A stretch of DNA of 64,000 nt from Brevinema andersonii. GTDB taxonomy: Bacteria > Spirochaetota > Brevinematia > Brevinematales > Brevinemataceae. This document shows positions 8,431-17,038 of the stretch, in pieces (position 1 is the first letter of the stretch; each line of letters starts with the position of its first letter). The position numbers were made by a program, and so were the translations under genes. The notes under the pieces were generated by a model, which was not told where the DNA came from, searched no databases, and saw only the letters and a program-made list of their open reading frames with translations. The stretch lies in contig NZ_FOKY01000001.1 in the NCBI RefSeq assembly GCF_900112165.1, positions 248,001-312,000 of the forward strand. The letters run 5' to 3'.

Positions 8431-8510
8431 AGAATTTCCTTAATTAATAATATATATTTTACGATAAAAAAACTTACGGCGCAATATTTTGAAAAAACTT
8501 TTATATTAAC

Positions 8511-9014
8511 TTAAAATAGAGAAACAGATACTGACTGAGACTGGTATCGAATAAGATAGGCACCGTTTTTAATATAAAATGCATTATCACCTTTTTGAAG
8601 CGATTCGGTAATAACTCGACCACTGATCGTTTCCTTAAGCAGAAACTCTCTATCTTGGTCTGCATGAACTGTAAATAAATATTGGGACTCTTTAACCATT
8701 ACCATAGAAATTTGAAGATCTAAAAATTGAAATGTATTATTTTGAACAATATCAGCATCACGATAATAAACTTCCAAGCCACCTAAATCTTCAACTTTGC
8801 CTGCCACAAAGGGCCGAAAAATATCTTTTACCCTCACCCACGACAATTCATTCTTATCCGATGACATTCGGGCTTCTATTTTTGACAATTCTAGCAAATA
8901 ATCCAGAACCTCAGGATTTTCCCTGAGATAGCAGTCTATTTCATGTTCTAATTCTGGAGGAAGTTTCCTCTCCAGATAGAGCTGCAACGTATATATATCG
9001 TATTTTCGATTCAT
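8511..9014 (-). CDS. Putative anti-sigma factor-like protein paired with the upstream sigma gene
   Basis: A 167-residue protein starting MNRKYDIYTLQLYLERKLPPELEHEIDCYLRENPEVLDYLLEL. The first 45 residues form a short helical module like the N-terminal domains of anti-sigma and zinc-finger-type regulators (Y-L-x-G/R-x-L-x-x-E...H-x-x-x-C), but without a full HxxxCxxC zinc site. The rest is beta-rich, and no membrane segment is visible. I chose the ATG at 9014 over a GTG at 9026 because GAGGTG is well spaced from it. It starts one base after the sigma stop. The assignment depends on the gene pair; the family is not firmly recognised. Confidence 0.5.
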   Translation of the reverse strand: MNRKYDIYTLQLYLERKLPPELEHEIDCYLRENPEVLDYLLELSKIEARMSSDKNELSWVRVKDIFRPFVAGKVEDLGGLEVYYRDADIVQNNTFQFLDLQISMVMVKESQYLFTVHADQDREFLLKETISGRVITESLQKGDNAFYIKNGAYLIRYQSQSVSVSLF

Positions 9015-9015
9015 G

Positions 9016-9855
9016 TCATTGCTCACCTCTTTCCTTTAACATAATATACCTAGTTTTTGATTTCAAATACTTCAGCATACGGTAGGCAGCATTATAATTC
9101 GGAAAAAGTTTCACAAAAATCTTAAACATATTTTTTTCAGCTCTTTGTATTTTTTTAATGACTTTGCTTTTCCTATTATTCAACCGCACTATTTTAGATA
9201 AGAGTTGACAATGTAGGTCTGTGTCATTTTTTTTGTTTTTCTTGATAATATTTTCGAAATGTGCAATCTTGATATTGATTTTATCAAGATATGAACCTTG
9301 TCGTTCACGATATTGGAGGCCCAGCTCATTAAAAGTGAGAAGTTCCTTATGGATATTGATCAATTGTACCATCATACAGGATGTATGTTTTTCAAGAATA
9401 ATCAAGTCATCTGACGTTACTTCCATAGGATTATAATAAAATTTTAGCAAGCAGGCTTCATACGGTTCTAGCTTATCGGTAACTAGTTTAAGTTTCTGCG
9501 AAAAATCAGTATAATCGGTCTCTTGTACTTCAACATCTTCAAACAAAAATCCCGTTTCTGTATTAACAGTACTTTGTTTGCAAAAATCATGGTATTTATT
9601 TAGCAGAACATGGTTAAACCAGGTTTTAAATTGAACCTGACTATTTAAAGGATAGGAATGAATGATGTTTTTGATCTGATTTTGAACAAAAAGATAATAT
9701 TCCGAACATAAATCAGCTCCACATTTATAATTCCATTTCGGAAAATAATAAATATAAACACCTAGTTCCTTAACGATATTTTGAAATTCTTCTTCAGCAT
9801 TGGTTTCTCGGTAGAGCTTTATCAATGCTCTAATCTTTGCAGAATCTATATCCAT
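9016..9855 (-). CDS. Divergent sigma-70 family (ECF-like) factor
   Basis: About 279 residues. The segment DLCSEYYLFVQNQIKNIIHSY...FKTWFNHVLLNKYHDFCKQ resembles sigma region 2 (acidic/aromatic helix, FxxWLxxIxxNxxxDxxR-like end). The segment DKLEPYEACLLKFYYNPMEVTSDDLIILEKH resembles region 4. A Lys-rich coiled-coil-like tail (about 190-279) with many KK and RK pairs is unusual. The start is taken as ATG 9855 rather than GTG 9861. The gene is followed directly by the anti-sigma-like gene. It could instead be a degenerate sigma or a DNA-binding regulator. Confidence 0.5.
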   Translation of the reverse strand: MDIDSAKIRALIKLYRETNAEEEFQNIVKELGVYIYYFPKWNYKCGADLCSEYYLFVQNQIKNIIHSYPLNSQVQFKTWFNHVLLNKYHDFCKQSTVNTETGFLFEDVEVQETDYTDFSQKLKLVTDKLEPYEACLLKFYYNPMEVTSDDLIILEKHTSCMMVQLINIHKELLTFNELGLQYRERQGSYLDKINIKIAHFENIIKKNKKNDTDLHCQLLSKIVRLNNRKSKVIKKIQRAEKNMFKIFVKLFPNYNAAYRMLKYLKSKTRYIMLKERGEQ

Positions 9856-9897
9856 GAGCACCCGTTATTGATAAGATTTCCCCAATACCGTGTGATT

Positions 9898-10761
9898 TTA
9901 TTTTTTAACAGAACTTAAAATTTTATACCCATTTTCACGGAGAATGCCAGTAATATCTGAATTTCCATCTTCGGTTGACAAAGGATTCAAAAAAATGACC
10001 GGTGCTTTTATTTCTTTTGAAAGAACGTTCATAACTGGCGACATACCTTCAAATGCATCTGCAATTAAAAGCAAATTCCCTGATGTACGCGCATCCTTGA
10101 CTAATGAAACCATTTTTTGTAGGGATATTTGCTGCTGTTCAAATTGTTGGACGCTTCCGATAATGTCAATACCAAGTTCATCAAAAAAATAATCCCATAC
10201 TGCGTGTTGCTGTATAATTGAAATTTTCTGATTTTGAAAAGCATTTTTGAGTTCATTTTGTAGCATATTGAGTGAATTGACAAATTTCTGTGTGTTTTCA
10301 GCAAAAATTTCACTATGTTGTGGCAACTTACTGCTGAGAATTGAATTTACCCCATATGCCAGTCCCTTAGAATGTTCGAAAGAAAGCCATAAATGTAAAT
10401 TTTCACAATGAACATCATGATCATAGTGTTCATGTTTTTTGTCAGCCTCGTGTGCTAAATAAAAAACTTTTCCAGATCTGGGGTCTTTCGGAACAATTTG
10501 AGCATCGAAATCAGGGTGCAGGGCTATTATCAAATCAGACTTTTCTATTTTTACTGCATCTGATGGCTTAAGCGCAAACATATGGGGATCAGCATCTGTT
10601 GGAATCAGAGCTTCAACAGAAACTAAATCTTTTCCTACAGCCCGAATCAATGAAGCTACAGGGGCTACTCCCGTAATTACTGACAGCCCTTTTGTTTCAT
10701 ACCTTTCGCAAGCAGCAACACAACAAATAAAAACAAAACTTATTGAATTTAATCGATGCAT
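9898..10761 (-). CDS. Metal-binding ABC transporter solute-binding lipoprotein (ZnuA/TroA-like)
   Basis: A 287-residue cluster A-I binding protein for Zn2+ or Mn2+. The signal ends in VAAC (Cys18), a lipobox. Probable metal ligands are His in DADPHMFALKPSD, His in LHLWLS, His in QQHAVWDYF, and an acid in IADAFEG. A His/Asp-rich loop lies before the second ligand (HEADKKHEHYDHDVHCENLH), as in zinc-type ZnuA. AAGGAGG precedes the ATG. No permease or ATPase gene adjoins it; the next genes downstream are the sigma/anti-sigma pair. The preferred metal is inferred only. Confidence 0.85.
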   Translation of the reverse strand: MHRLNSISFVFICCVAACERYETKGLSVITGVAPVASLIRAVGKDLVSVEALIPTDADPHMFALKPSDAVKIEKSDLIIALHPDFDAQIVPKDPRSGKVFYLAHEADKKHEHYDHDVHCENLHLWLSFEHSKGLAYGVNSILSSKLPQHSEIFAENTQKFVNSLNMLQNELKNAFQNQKISIIQQHAVWDYFFDELGIDIIGSVQQFEQQQISLQKMVSLVKDARTSGNLLLIADAFEGMSPVMNVLSKEIKAPVIFLNPLSTEDGNSDITGILRENGYKILSSVKK

Positions 10762-10895
10762 AAGTAACTACCTCCTTAATTTATAAAGTTAGATACTTCC
10801 ACAATAAAAGACTTTTATTATATTAAAAATATATGCTATAATATTATATAATCATAATGTTTTAATCGCAAATTTAATAGCAAAAGGGAACAATT

Positions 10896-11603
10896 GTGAA
10901 AAATAATATGACAAAATTATATTTTACTGCTTTGCTGATCACCCTACCTCAAATGATATTTGCACAAAGACAAAGAGTAATAGAAGAATACTACCAAGAA
11001 GAAAATACCACCAAAAACAGATTTCCTATATACTTTGGATTAATGAACCGAATTAGCGGTATTTCTACTATTGGCGGTGCTGTTATGCAGCACACATCTG
11101 TTAATTATTGGTTTCTTTTCGAATTAATGGCATGGGTCCATCCCAAAATTCATCTTTATACACAACTTAGAGTTTTAGTGCCTATTACTTATTCTACAGG
11201 CCAGCTGTCGCATACACTGCCTATGATTTCGATGAATAATATCCAGTTAGGAACATTGTTAGGTCTTGGTAGAACAGTTTACAGTGAAAAAATCCATGGC
11301 AGAGGTTGGGAAGTAAACGTAAATGGTGGATTAGTGATTGATTTTGGTATCCATAATTCTCATTATCCTGCAGGAGTCACTTTTTCAACACAAGAAATTT
11401 TACGTCAATTTTTTTCATTAGGTGTTGAAATCAATATAAGGGGACGTTATCATTTCTCGGAACGATTTTCATTGGTGGTTGGTGCGGATATCGGTTATAT
11501 TGCTTCTTTGAACGGGGGAGATTCCTTCCTTATCCAATACAGCTCATTTACAACATCTTACCACACCTTAAATTATGGTGCATCGATAGGATTGAATTTT
11601 TAA
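10896..11603 (+). CDS. Exported outer-membrane beta-barrel protein
   Basis: A 235-residue protein with an N-terminal signal peptide (cleavage expected after MIFA, before QRQRV). Many short alternating-hydrophobicity strands follow, and the C-terminus ends in an aromatic (GASIGLNF), typical of barrel proteins inserted by BamA. I chose the GTG at 10896 because AAGGGA lies about seven bases upstream; the ATG at 10908 would be too far. Specific function is unknown. It is divergent from the znuA-like gene, with an AT-rich intergenic region between them containing TATAAT at 10837-10842. Confidence 0.7.
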   Translation: MKNNMTKLYFTALLITLPQMIFAQRQRVIEEYYQEENTTKNRFPIYFGLMNRISGISTIGGAVMQHTSVNYWFLFELMAWVHPKIHLYTQLRVLVPITYSTGQLSHTLPMISMNNIQLGTLLGLGRTVYSEKIHGRGWEVNVNGGLVIDFGIHNSHYPAGVTFSTQEILRQFFSLGVEINIRGRYHFSERFSLVVGADIGYIASLNGGDSFLIQYSSFTTSYHTLNYGASIGLNF

Positions 11604-11627
11604 TATCCAAATTTTTCACCCTAATCC

Positions 11628-11656
11628 TTTACAATATCAAAAATGTAGTATATAAT
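11628..11656 (+). promoter_or_regulatory. Sigma-70 promoter for tex
   Basis: TTTACA (11628-11633) and a perfect TATAAT (11651-11656) are 17 bases apart, 40 bases before the tex ATG. Confidence 0.65.
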
Positions 11657-11696
11657 AAATAATCTATTAGGTGATTTTTGCAGACTGGGAGGAATA

Positions 11697-13985
11697 ATGG
11701 CTTTAACGGAAGAATTTATCGAGAGTCTGTCTATAGACAGTTCAGATATTTTGAGGAGAATATCTGATAATTTAGATATAGATCCAGCAAAAGTAAAAGC
11801 TACATTAACACTTTTTGCAGAGGACTGTACGGTACCTTTTATTGCACGCTATCGTAAAGAAGTCACTGGTAATCTTGATGAAACAAAGATCCGGTCCATA
11901 GAACATCTTAATAAATCGCTCATCAATCTTGAAACGCGTCGTATCGAGATCACCAAAGCTATTTTTAATCAGGGCATGCTTACAGAAGAATTATTTTCAA
12001 ACATTAATCAATGCAGTACTCAAACAGAATTAGAAGATATTTATGCACCTTACAAACGCAAGAAAAAAACACGCGGCATGAAAGCTGTAGAAGCTGGTCT
12101 CGAGCCATTATCAGAGCTAATTCTAAATGGAACAAGCGATACAGAATTAGCCACAAAAGCCGCAGATTTTATCAATGAAGAACATAACATTTTGACAGCA
12201 GAAGATGCTCTCCAAGGTGCAATGGATATTATTGCTGAGCGTGTTTCTCAAGATATGGATAGTAGAACCGCTATTCGTGAATTCATTATCAAACACGGTC
12301 AGTTGCGTGTTACAGGCAACAAAGATAAAGAAACCAGTGTCTATGGAATGTATTACGACTATCGAGAACCATTATCAACAGTCAAACCACACCGGATTCT
12401 AGCAATAAATCGCGGTGAAAAAGAAGAAGAACTTTCTGTTAAAATTGAATTTGATGAAGAAAATGCTTTTCAAAACATTTTATCACGTTACAGCATAGGT
12501 AATAAAGCACATCAGGAAGCAATTCTTGACGGTTTAAAACGCCTGCTGATACCAGCCGTGCTGCGGGAAATTCGATCTAATTTTACAGACTCAGCCGACA
12601 AACATGGTATTGGACTTTTCTCTGCAAACCTTCAGAATCTGCTACTCCAAGCACCGATCAAGCGCACCCGTATTTTAGCTATTGATCCTGGTATCCGTAC
12701 AGGTAGTAAAGTTACCACATTAGATGAAAATGGTAAATATTTGGAATATTTTACATTCTATCAGCACAAAGCTGAGGAAGCCAAAGCCATGATTGCTGCA
12801 GCTGTCAAAAAACATAAAATCGAACTTATTGCTATAGGCAATGGCACAGGCACTTATGAAGTACAAGAGATTGTCTCAGGAACAATAAAAGAATCAAGAT
12901 TGGATATTCCATTTACGGTAGTAGCAGAGGATGGAGCAAGCGTATATTCCGCATCGCCAATCGCAAAAGAAGAGTTTCCTGATTTAGATGTCAGTATTCG
13001 TGGAGCTATTTCTATTGGCCGCCGCTTGCAGGATCCTTTAGCAGAACTTGTTAAAATTGATCCCCAATCAATAGGTGTTGGACTCTATCAACATGATCTT
13101 AATCAAAAAGAACTAGCAGAATCTCTTGACGAAACAGTGGAATCGGTAGTCAATCGAGTTGGTGTCAACATAAATACGGCTTCATATTCTTTGTTGAAGT
13201 ACGTTTCAGGGGTAAAGCTGCCGCTAGCAAAGAAAATTATCTCGCATCGTGATAAAAACGGTGCTTTTAAGAACAGGCTTGAACTTTTAAAAGTCAGCGG
13301 CATGGGCGAAAAAACCTTCGAGCAAGCTGCAGGATTTCTCAAAATCCCGGAAAGCAGTGAGATTTTGGACAATACATGGGTTCATCCGGAAAATTATGAA
13401 TTAGCACGTGAAATTTTAGAAACAATCCGGTTAGGAAAGCAACCATCAAAAGAACAAAAAGATGCTTGGAAAGAGAAATACAATATAGGCGAAACAACTA
13501 TCACTGACATTTTACTAGAGCTACAAAAGCCTGCTCGCGATCCACGTGAAGATTATCCTGGTCCGATCATGCAAAAAGGAGTGACAACATTTGAAGATTT
13601 ACGTATTGGGATGACAGTTACAGGTAAAATTAAAAATGTTGTCGATTTTGGAGCATTTGTTGATTTGGGAATCAAAGAAACAGCGCTCTTACATCTTTCA
13701 GAGATAAGCAATCATTATATTGAAAGTCCCATGGATGTTGTCAAAGTTGGGGATATTATTTCAGCAAAAATCATTGATATAGACGAAAAAAGAAAACGTA
13801 TTAGTTTGTCGATGCGATCAGAAGAAAAAAGTAACATCAATAGGCATCAGCCAGTCGAAAAAAAGGGCCCTAAACAAAAACCTGTAAATAATTCAATCAA
13901 AATCCAACAAAACGACTCTGGAAAGTTAACTCATAATCCGTTTGCTGAAGCTTTTGCGAAAAAAAGTAGAAACCTCAACCAATAG
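11697..13985 (+). CDS. tex: Tex family RNA-binding transcription accessory protein
   Basis: A 762-residue Tex/YhgF protein, a bacterial relative of Spt6 implicated in transcription and RNA handling. The N-terminal helical region contains VPFIARYRKEVTGNLDE. A YqgF/RNase H-like core follows (RILAIDPGIRTGSKVTTLD near 330), then helix-hairpin-helix segments (SGVKLPLAKKIISHRDKNG; LKVSGMGEKTFEQAAGFL). The C-terminal S1 domain (about 636-705) reads GMTVTGKIKNVVDFGAFVDLG. GGAGG precedes the ATG. The last 11 bases overlap the convergent potassium transporter gene. Confidence 0.95.
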   Translation: MALTEEFIESLSIDSSDILRRISDNLDIDPAKVKATLTLFAEDCTVPFIARYRKEVTGNLDETKIRSIEHLNKSLINLETRRIEITKAIFNQGMLTEELFSNINQCSTQTELEDIYAPYKRKKKTRGMKAVEAGLEPLSELILNGTSDTELATKAADFINEEHNILTAEDALQGAMDIIAERVSQDMDSRTAIREFIIKHGQLRVTGNKDKETSVYGMYYDYREPLSTVKPHRILAINRGEKEEELSVKIEFDEENAFQNILSRYSIGNKAHQEAILDGLKRLLIPAVLREIRSNFTDSADKHGIGLFSANLQNLLLQAPIKRTRILAIDPGIRTGSKVTTLDENGKYLEYFTFYQHKAEEAKAMIAAAVKKHKIELIAIGNGTGTYEVQEIVSGTIKESRLDIPFTVVAEDGASVYSASPIAKEEFPDLDVSIRGAISIGRRLQDPLAELVKIDPQSIGVGLYQHDLNQKELAESLDETVESVVNRVGVNINTASYSLLKYVSGVKLPLAKKIISHRDKNGAFKNRLELLKVSGMGEKTFEQAAGFLKIPESSEILDNTWVHPENYELAREILETIRLGKQPSKEQKDAWKEKYNIGETTITDILLELQKPARDPREDYPGPIMQKGVTTFEDLRIGMTVTGKIKNVVDFGAFVDLGIKETALLHLSEISNHYIESPMDVVKVGDIISAKIIDIDEKRKRISLSMRSEEKSNINRHQPVEKKGPKQKPVNNSIKIQQNDSGKLTHNPFAEAFAKKSRNLNQ

Positions 13986-15678
13986 GCAGATCTTCAATCG
14001 GTGTGCGGATCAAACTTTTCTTTGCAGTTCTACCAATTAAGGCAAGCATGACTGTTGTTGGACCAACACGTCCAAGAATCATAGTAATGGCAATCAAAAT
14101 TTTCGAAAAAGTGCCCAAAAACGGTGTTATGCCGGTAGAAACACCGACGGTTGCATAGGCGGATACAGTTTCGTAAAGAGCATCAGATAAGGAAAAAGGT
14201 TCAATAGCACAAATCAATAACGTAGTACCCGTAATCCAGATCATTGAATTAAAAATCAATGTCCATGCTTGAAAAACAATTGATCCAGCTACACGTCGTC
14301 CGTAAATAATAATATCATTATTATGAGTGACTGTCTGAGAAATAGTTGCCAAAATGATCATAAAAGTAGTTGTTTTGATGCCGCCGCCAGTTGAGCCCGG
14401 TGACGCACCTATATACATCAATAGCACAGACATAAAACGCGAAGCTTGGTTGCTTTCGGAAATATCGACAGAATTAAAGCCAGCTGTTCTGAGGTTGACG
14501 GAAGCAAAAAGCGAACTTAAAAATTTTTCTTTGAGACTCATTCCGAACAGAATATTATTATTTTCCAGGATCCAAAAAAGCACTGTTCCGATCACAATGA
14601 GCACTAGCGATACACGCAAAGCGATCAAGCTTTGAAGGCGGAGTTTAACGGTTTTCTGTTCGAAATAGCGTTTTATATCCTGCCACACAGCAAAACCCAT
14701 CCCTCCAATAACAATAGCCGACATTAAAGCAAAATTTACCCAAACATCGTTACGATACTGGACGAACGAATCAGAAAACAACGAAAAACCTGCATTACAA
14801 AAAGCTGAAATAGCATGAAAAACCGAAAAAAATACGGCATCAGTAAAAGACATTTGAGTAATGAAGCGTCCAAACAAAATTATAGCAATGATTAGTTCGA
14901 CAGCGAGAGTAAATCCCAGCACAAATTGCAAAAACTGCACCAATGAGTAATCACCTTCTTGAGCACCGAATGCATCCTTAGCAGATAGCTGACTGCGTAC
15001 AGACAAATTTTGGCCAATCAGGTTGACAAAAACACTAGTAATAGTAACCAATCCGAGAGAGCCTATTTGAATGAGAACCAAAATCACAATCTGCCCGAAA
15101 CGCGAAAACTGAATTGCTGTATCGATGACAATAAGACCAGTCACACAAACAGCGGAACACGCAGTAAAAAAGGCATCAATTAGCGAAATATTAGAACCGG
15201 GGACAGCACTGGATATCGGCAGCACTAAAAGCCCCGTACCCAGCATAATAACCAGCAGAAATGACAAAATAATGGTAAGCCGAGAATCGAGCTTAAATTT
15301 TGCGATTGCTCGGAAAGAACGGCGCAAATTTTGATAAAGATAAATAGCAATAATAGCAAGAGTTACCGCTGAGAAAAGTGTCTGCGTACGAAATGTGTTA
15401 TCGATTAGGAATATTTCAAAATTTGCAGATTTGATGAAAAGAACCCAAAATAACAAAAAAAGAGACGGATAAGCAAAAGTTGAATTCTTATAAATAGTAA
15501 AACGAATAAAACTGACTCCAATATGAAGGACACACATTAGCAAACTGAGATTCAGCCAAAACGGCAGGTGAACCACGGGAATTTCAAGAATGCCTTGGAT
15601 TAGGAAAAATGATGTTATCGAAAGAATAATAATACGGACTAGCGCCAAAACAGTAAAAAATTTTTGAAGATATATCAT
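13975..15678 (-). CDS. TrkH/KtrB-type potassium uptake channel subunit
   Basis: Membrane protein that conducts K+ (or Na+-coupled K+) into the cell, usually with a cytosolic TrkA/KtrA RCK partner. Four pore repeats are visible: AVCVTGL, FCNAGFSLF, NLRTAGFN and YATVGVSTG. Extra hydrophobic helices precede the first pore repeat. I chose the ATG at 15678 (567 residues): AGAGG lies five bases upstream, whereas the longer frame to 15753 needs a TTG with no ribosome site. No RCK partner gene is near. Conserved Gly residues of all four filters are present, so it is probably functional. Confidence 0.93.
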   Translation of the reverse strand: MIYLQKFFTVLALVRIIILSITSFFLIQGILEIPVVHLPFWLNLSLLMCVLHIGVSFIRFTIYKNSTFAYPSLFLLFWVLFIKSANFEIFLIDNTFRTQTLFSAVTLAIIAIYLYQNLRRSFRAIAKFKLDSRLTIILSFLLVIMLGTGLLVLPISSAVPGSNISLIDAFFTACSAVCVTGLIVIDTAIQFSRFGQIVILVLIQIGSLGLVTITSVFVNLIGQNLSVRSQLSAKDAFGAQEGDYSLVQFLQFVLGFTLAVELIIAIILFGRFITQMSFTDAVFFSVFHAISAFCNAGFSLFSDSFVQYRNDVWVNFALMSAIVIGGMGFAVWQDIKRYFEQKTVKLRLQSLIALRVSLVLIVIGTVLFWILENNNILFGMSLKEKFLSSLFASVNLRTAGFNSVDISESNQASRFMSVLLMYIGASPGSTGGGIKTTTFMIILATISQTVTHNNDIIIYGRRVAGSIVFQAWTLIFNSMIWITGTTLLICAIEPFSLSDALYETVSAYATVGVSTGITPFLGTFSKILIAITMILGRVGPTTVMLALIGRTAKKSLIRTPIEDLPIG

Positions 15679-15795
15679 AAAGGCCTCTTTGCGAGAATTA
15701 AACAAAAAGAGAAATTTATTAAAAATTATCGTAAAAAACCTTGCAAAAAGCAAGTTTTTAAGTCACAATATTAAGGAAATTATTTGGAGGTTGTA

Positions 15796-16029
15796 ATGTC
15801 CGATACTTTTAATAAAGTAAAAGCGTTGATTATCGAAAAGCTCAACGTAAATCCTAGCGATGTTACTGAAACCGCAACTTTTATCGAAGATTTAGGTGCG
15901 GATTCTTTGGATATTGTAGATTTTGTGATGGCTCTTGAAGAAGAATTTGGAGTTGATATTCCCGATGAAGAAGCACAAAAGATCAAAACGGTCAAAGATG
16001 CCGTTGATTTTATTGAAAAAAACTGTTAA
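15796..16029 (+). CDS. acpP: Acyl carrier protein
   Basis: A 77-residue carrier of growing fatty acids on a 4'-phosphopantetheine arm. The attachment motif GADSLD has Ser37. The protein is strongly acidic and has the usual four-helix pattern ([11 protein letters not shown]...[20 protein letters not shown]). I chose the ATG at 15796, which has GGAGG six bases upstream, over an in-frame TTG at 15784 that overlaps the ribosome site. It is a single-gene unit with its own terminator; fab genes are not adjacent. Confidence 0.96.
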   Translation: MSDTFNKVKALIIEKLNVNPSDVTETATFIEDLGADSLDIVDFVMALEEEFGVDIPDEEAQKIKTVKDAVDFIEKNC

Positions 16030-16050
16030 TATATACATCTTCAGGGTTTA

Positions 16051-16077
16051 AGCGGGCTAAACATAGCCCGTTTCTTT
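16051..16077 (+). terminator. Rho-independent terminator after acpP
   Basis: CGGGCTA (16053-16059) pairs with TAGCCCG (16064-16070) around ACA-type loop bases, followed by a T-rich tail. Confidence 0.75.
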
Positions 16078-16134
16078 ATACCCCTTGATTTTCTTGCTAA
16101 TAAGTATTATAATTTAAAAAACAAGGCAATTGTT

Positions 16135-16964
16135 TTGCCAAAAATTGTAAAAGTAAGGACATTTTTCGATAACATTGTAAAATATTATCTTATTAATTCA
16201 AAGACTACGTTACAAAAAGGAATGCTTTTCGTTGCCACAACAAAATTCGGACAAGATCTAACGGAAATAACTTGTCCCAAATGCAAAACAATCAGCAACC
16301 AAGAGCGGGAAGAAATACTCCAATTTTATAGAACAAACAAAAAAAAATCTATTTTTTTTGAACCTGTGCTCGATCATCCTGCAAAAGATTTTGAAATAAA
16401 AAATTATCATACCAACCAGACTTATGCTCAGGAGCACATGAAAATTCTTAAGCAAAAAATTGAAGAATATAATCTCGAAATGAAAATAATCTCTCTATTA
16501 TCTGCTGAGTAAAGAAAGGTTCGTATGTATCTATACAGCCGAAAAAAAAGAGTAGATTTTCGTGAATTTGTAAAAGATATTAGGTCGATAATCAAACAGT
16601 GGATAGAAATGTTTCAAATAGATATTCGTGAAGCTGTCAGCCTATTAGGAACATACGGATGCTGCAGAAGAATGTTATGCTGCAGTTTAGGGTGTGCTCT
16701 ATTTCAGAATTGCCACAAGAAAAAAGAACAGCTGTTAAAAAATTCCCGGAAAATCTGCTAAAATTTTTGGGGGGGCTTTGCGACAAAACCAAATGTTGTA
16801 TGACTTACGAATTGTAAACATACCATACAGAAAAAGAACTTTTTCCTGAAATTGGTTTTGTTGTAGATAGCAGACAGCAAGATTATACTGTAAAGGAAAC
16901 AAATTTTTTAAGAAACAGTATTATTTTGGCATATGAAGACGGTACTATGGAATGCCGGCTCTAG
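16135..16964 (+). pseudogene. ricT: Decayed ricT (YaaT/PSP1-domain) gene with frameshifts and stops
   Basis: The family (RicT, a Y-complex subunit that modulates RNase Y in Bacillus) is recognised from pieces in different frames. The N-terminal PSP1 region runs from TTG 16135 through NLEMKII in frame 1. Around 16491-16496 (CTCTCT) homology moves to another frame (YYLLSKERFVCIYTAEK). At the A8 tract 16542-16549 it returns to frame 1 (RVDFREFVKDI, then CCRRMLCCSLG). Near 16690-16703 it shifts again (KFLGGLCDKTKCCMTYEL), meets a TAA at 16815-16817, and continues (TYHTEKELFPEIG) to TAG at 16962-16964. Four separate lesions make a simple sequencing error unlikely. Conserved Cys-rich motifs are still readable, so the decay looks recent. 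Confidence 0.85.
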
Positions 16965-17038
16965 GATATAAAAATAGTATATCAAGGCAGAGATATTCAT
17001 CATATTCACAAACCCTGCTTTGAATAAAGGACCAAGGT

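Noticed and set aside
10762-10895. Zur/Fur-type operator between the znuA-like and barrel genes
   Set aside because: The region is AT-rich with short palindromes such as TATAATATTATA, but no convincing 7-1-7 or similar box.
15679-15753. Upstream extension of the TrkH/KtrB frame to a TTG start
   Set aside because: No ribosome site there; AGAGG is placed correctly for ATG 15678.
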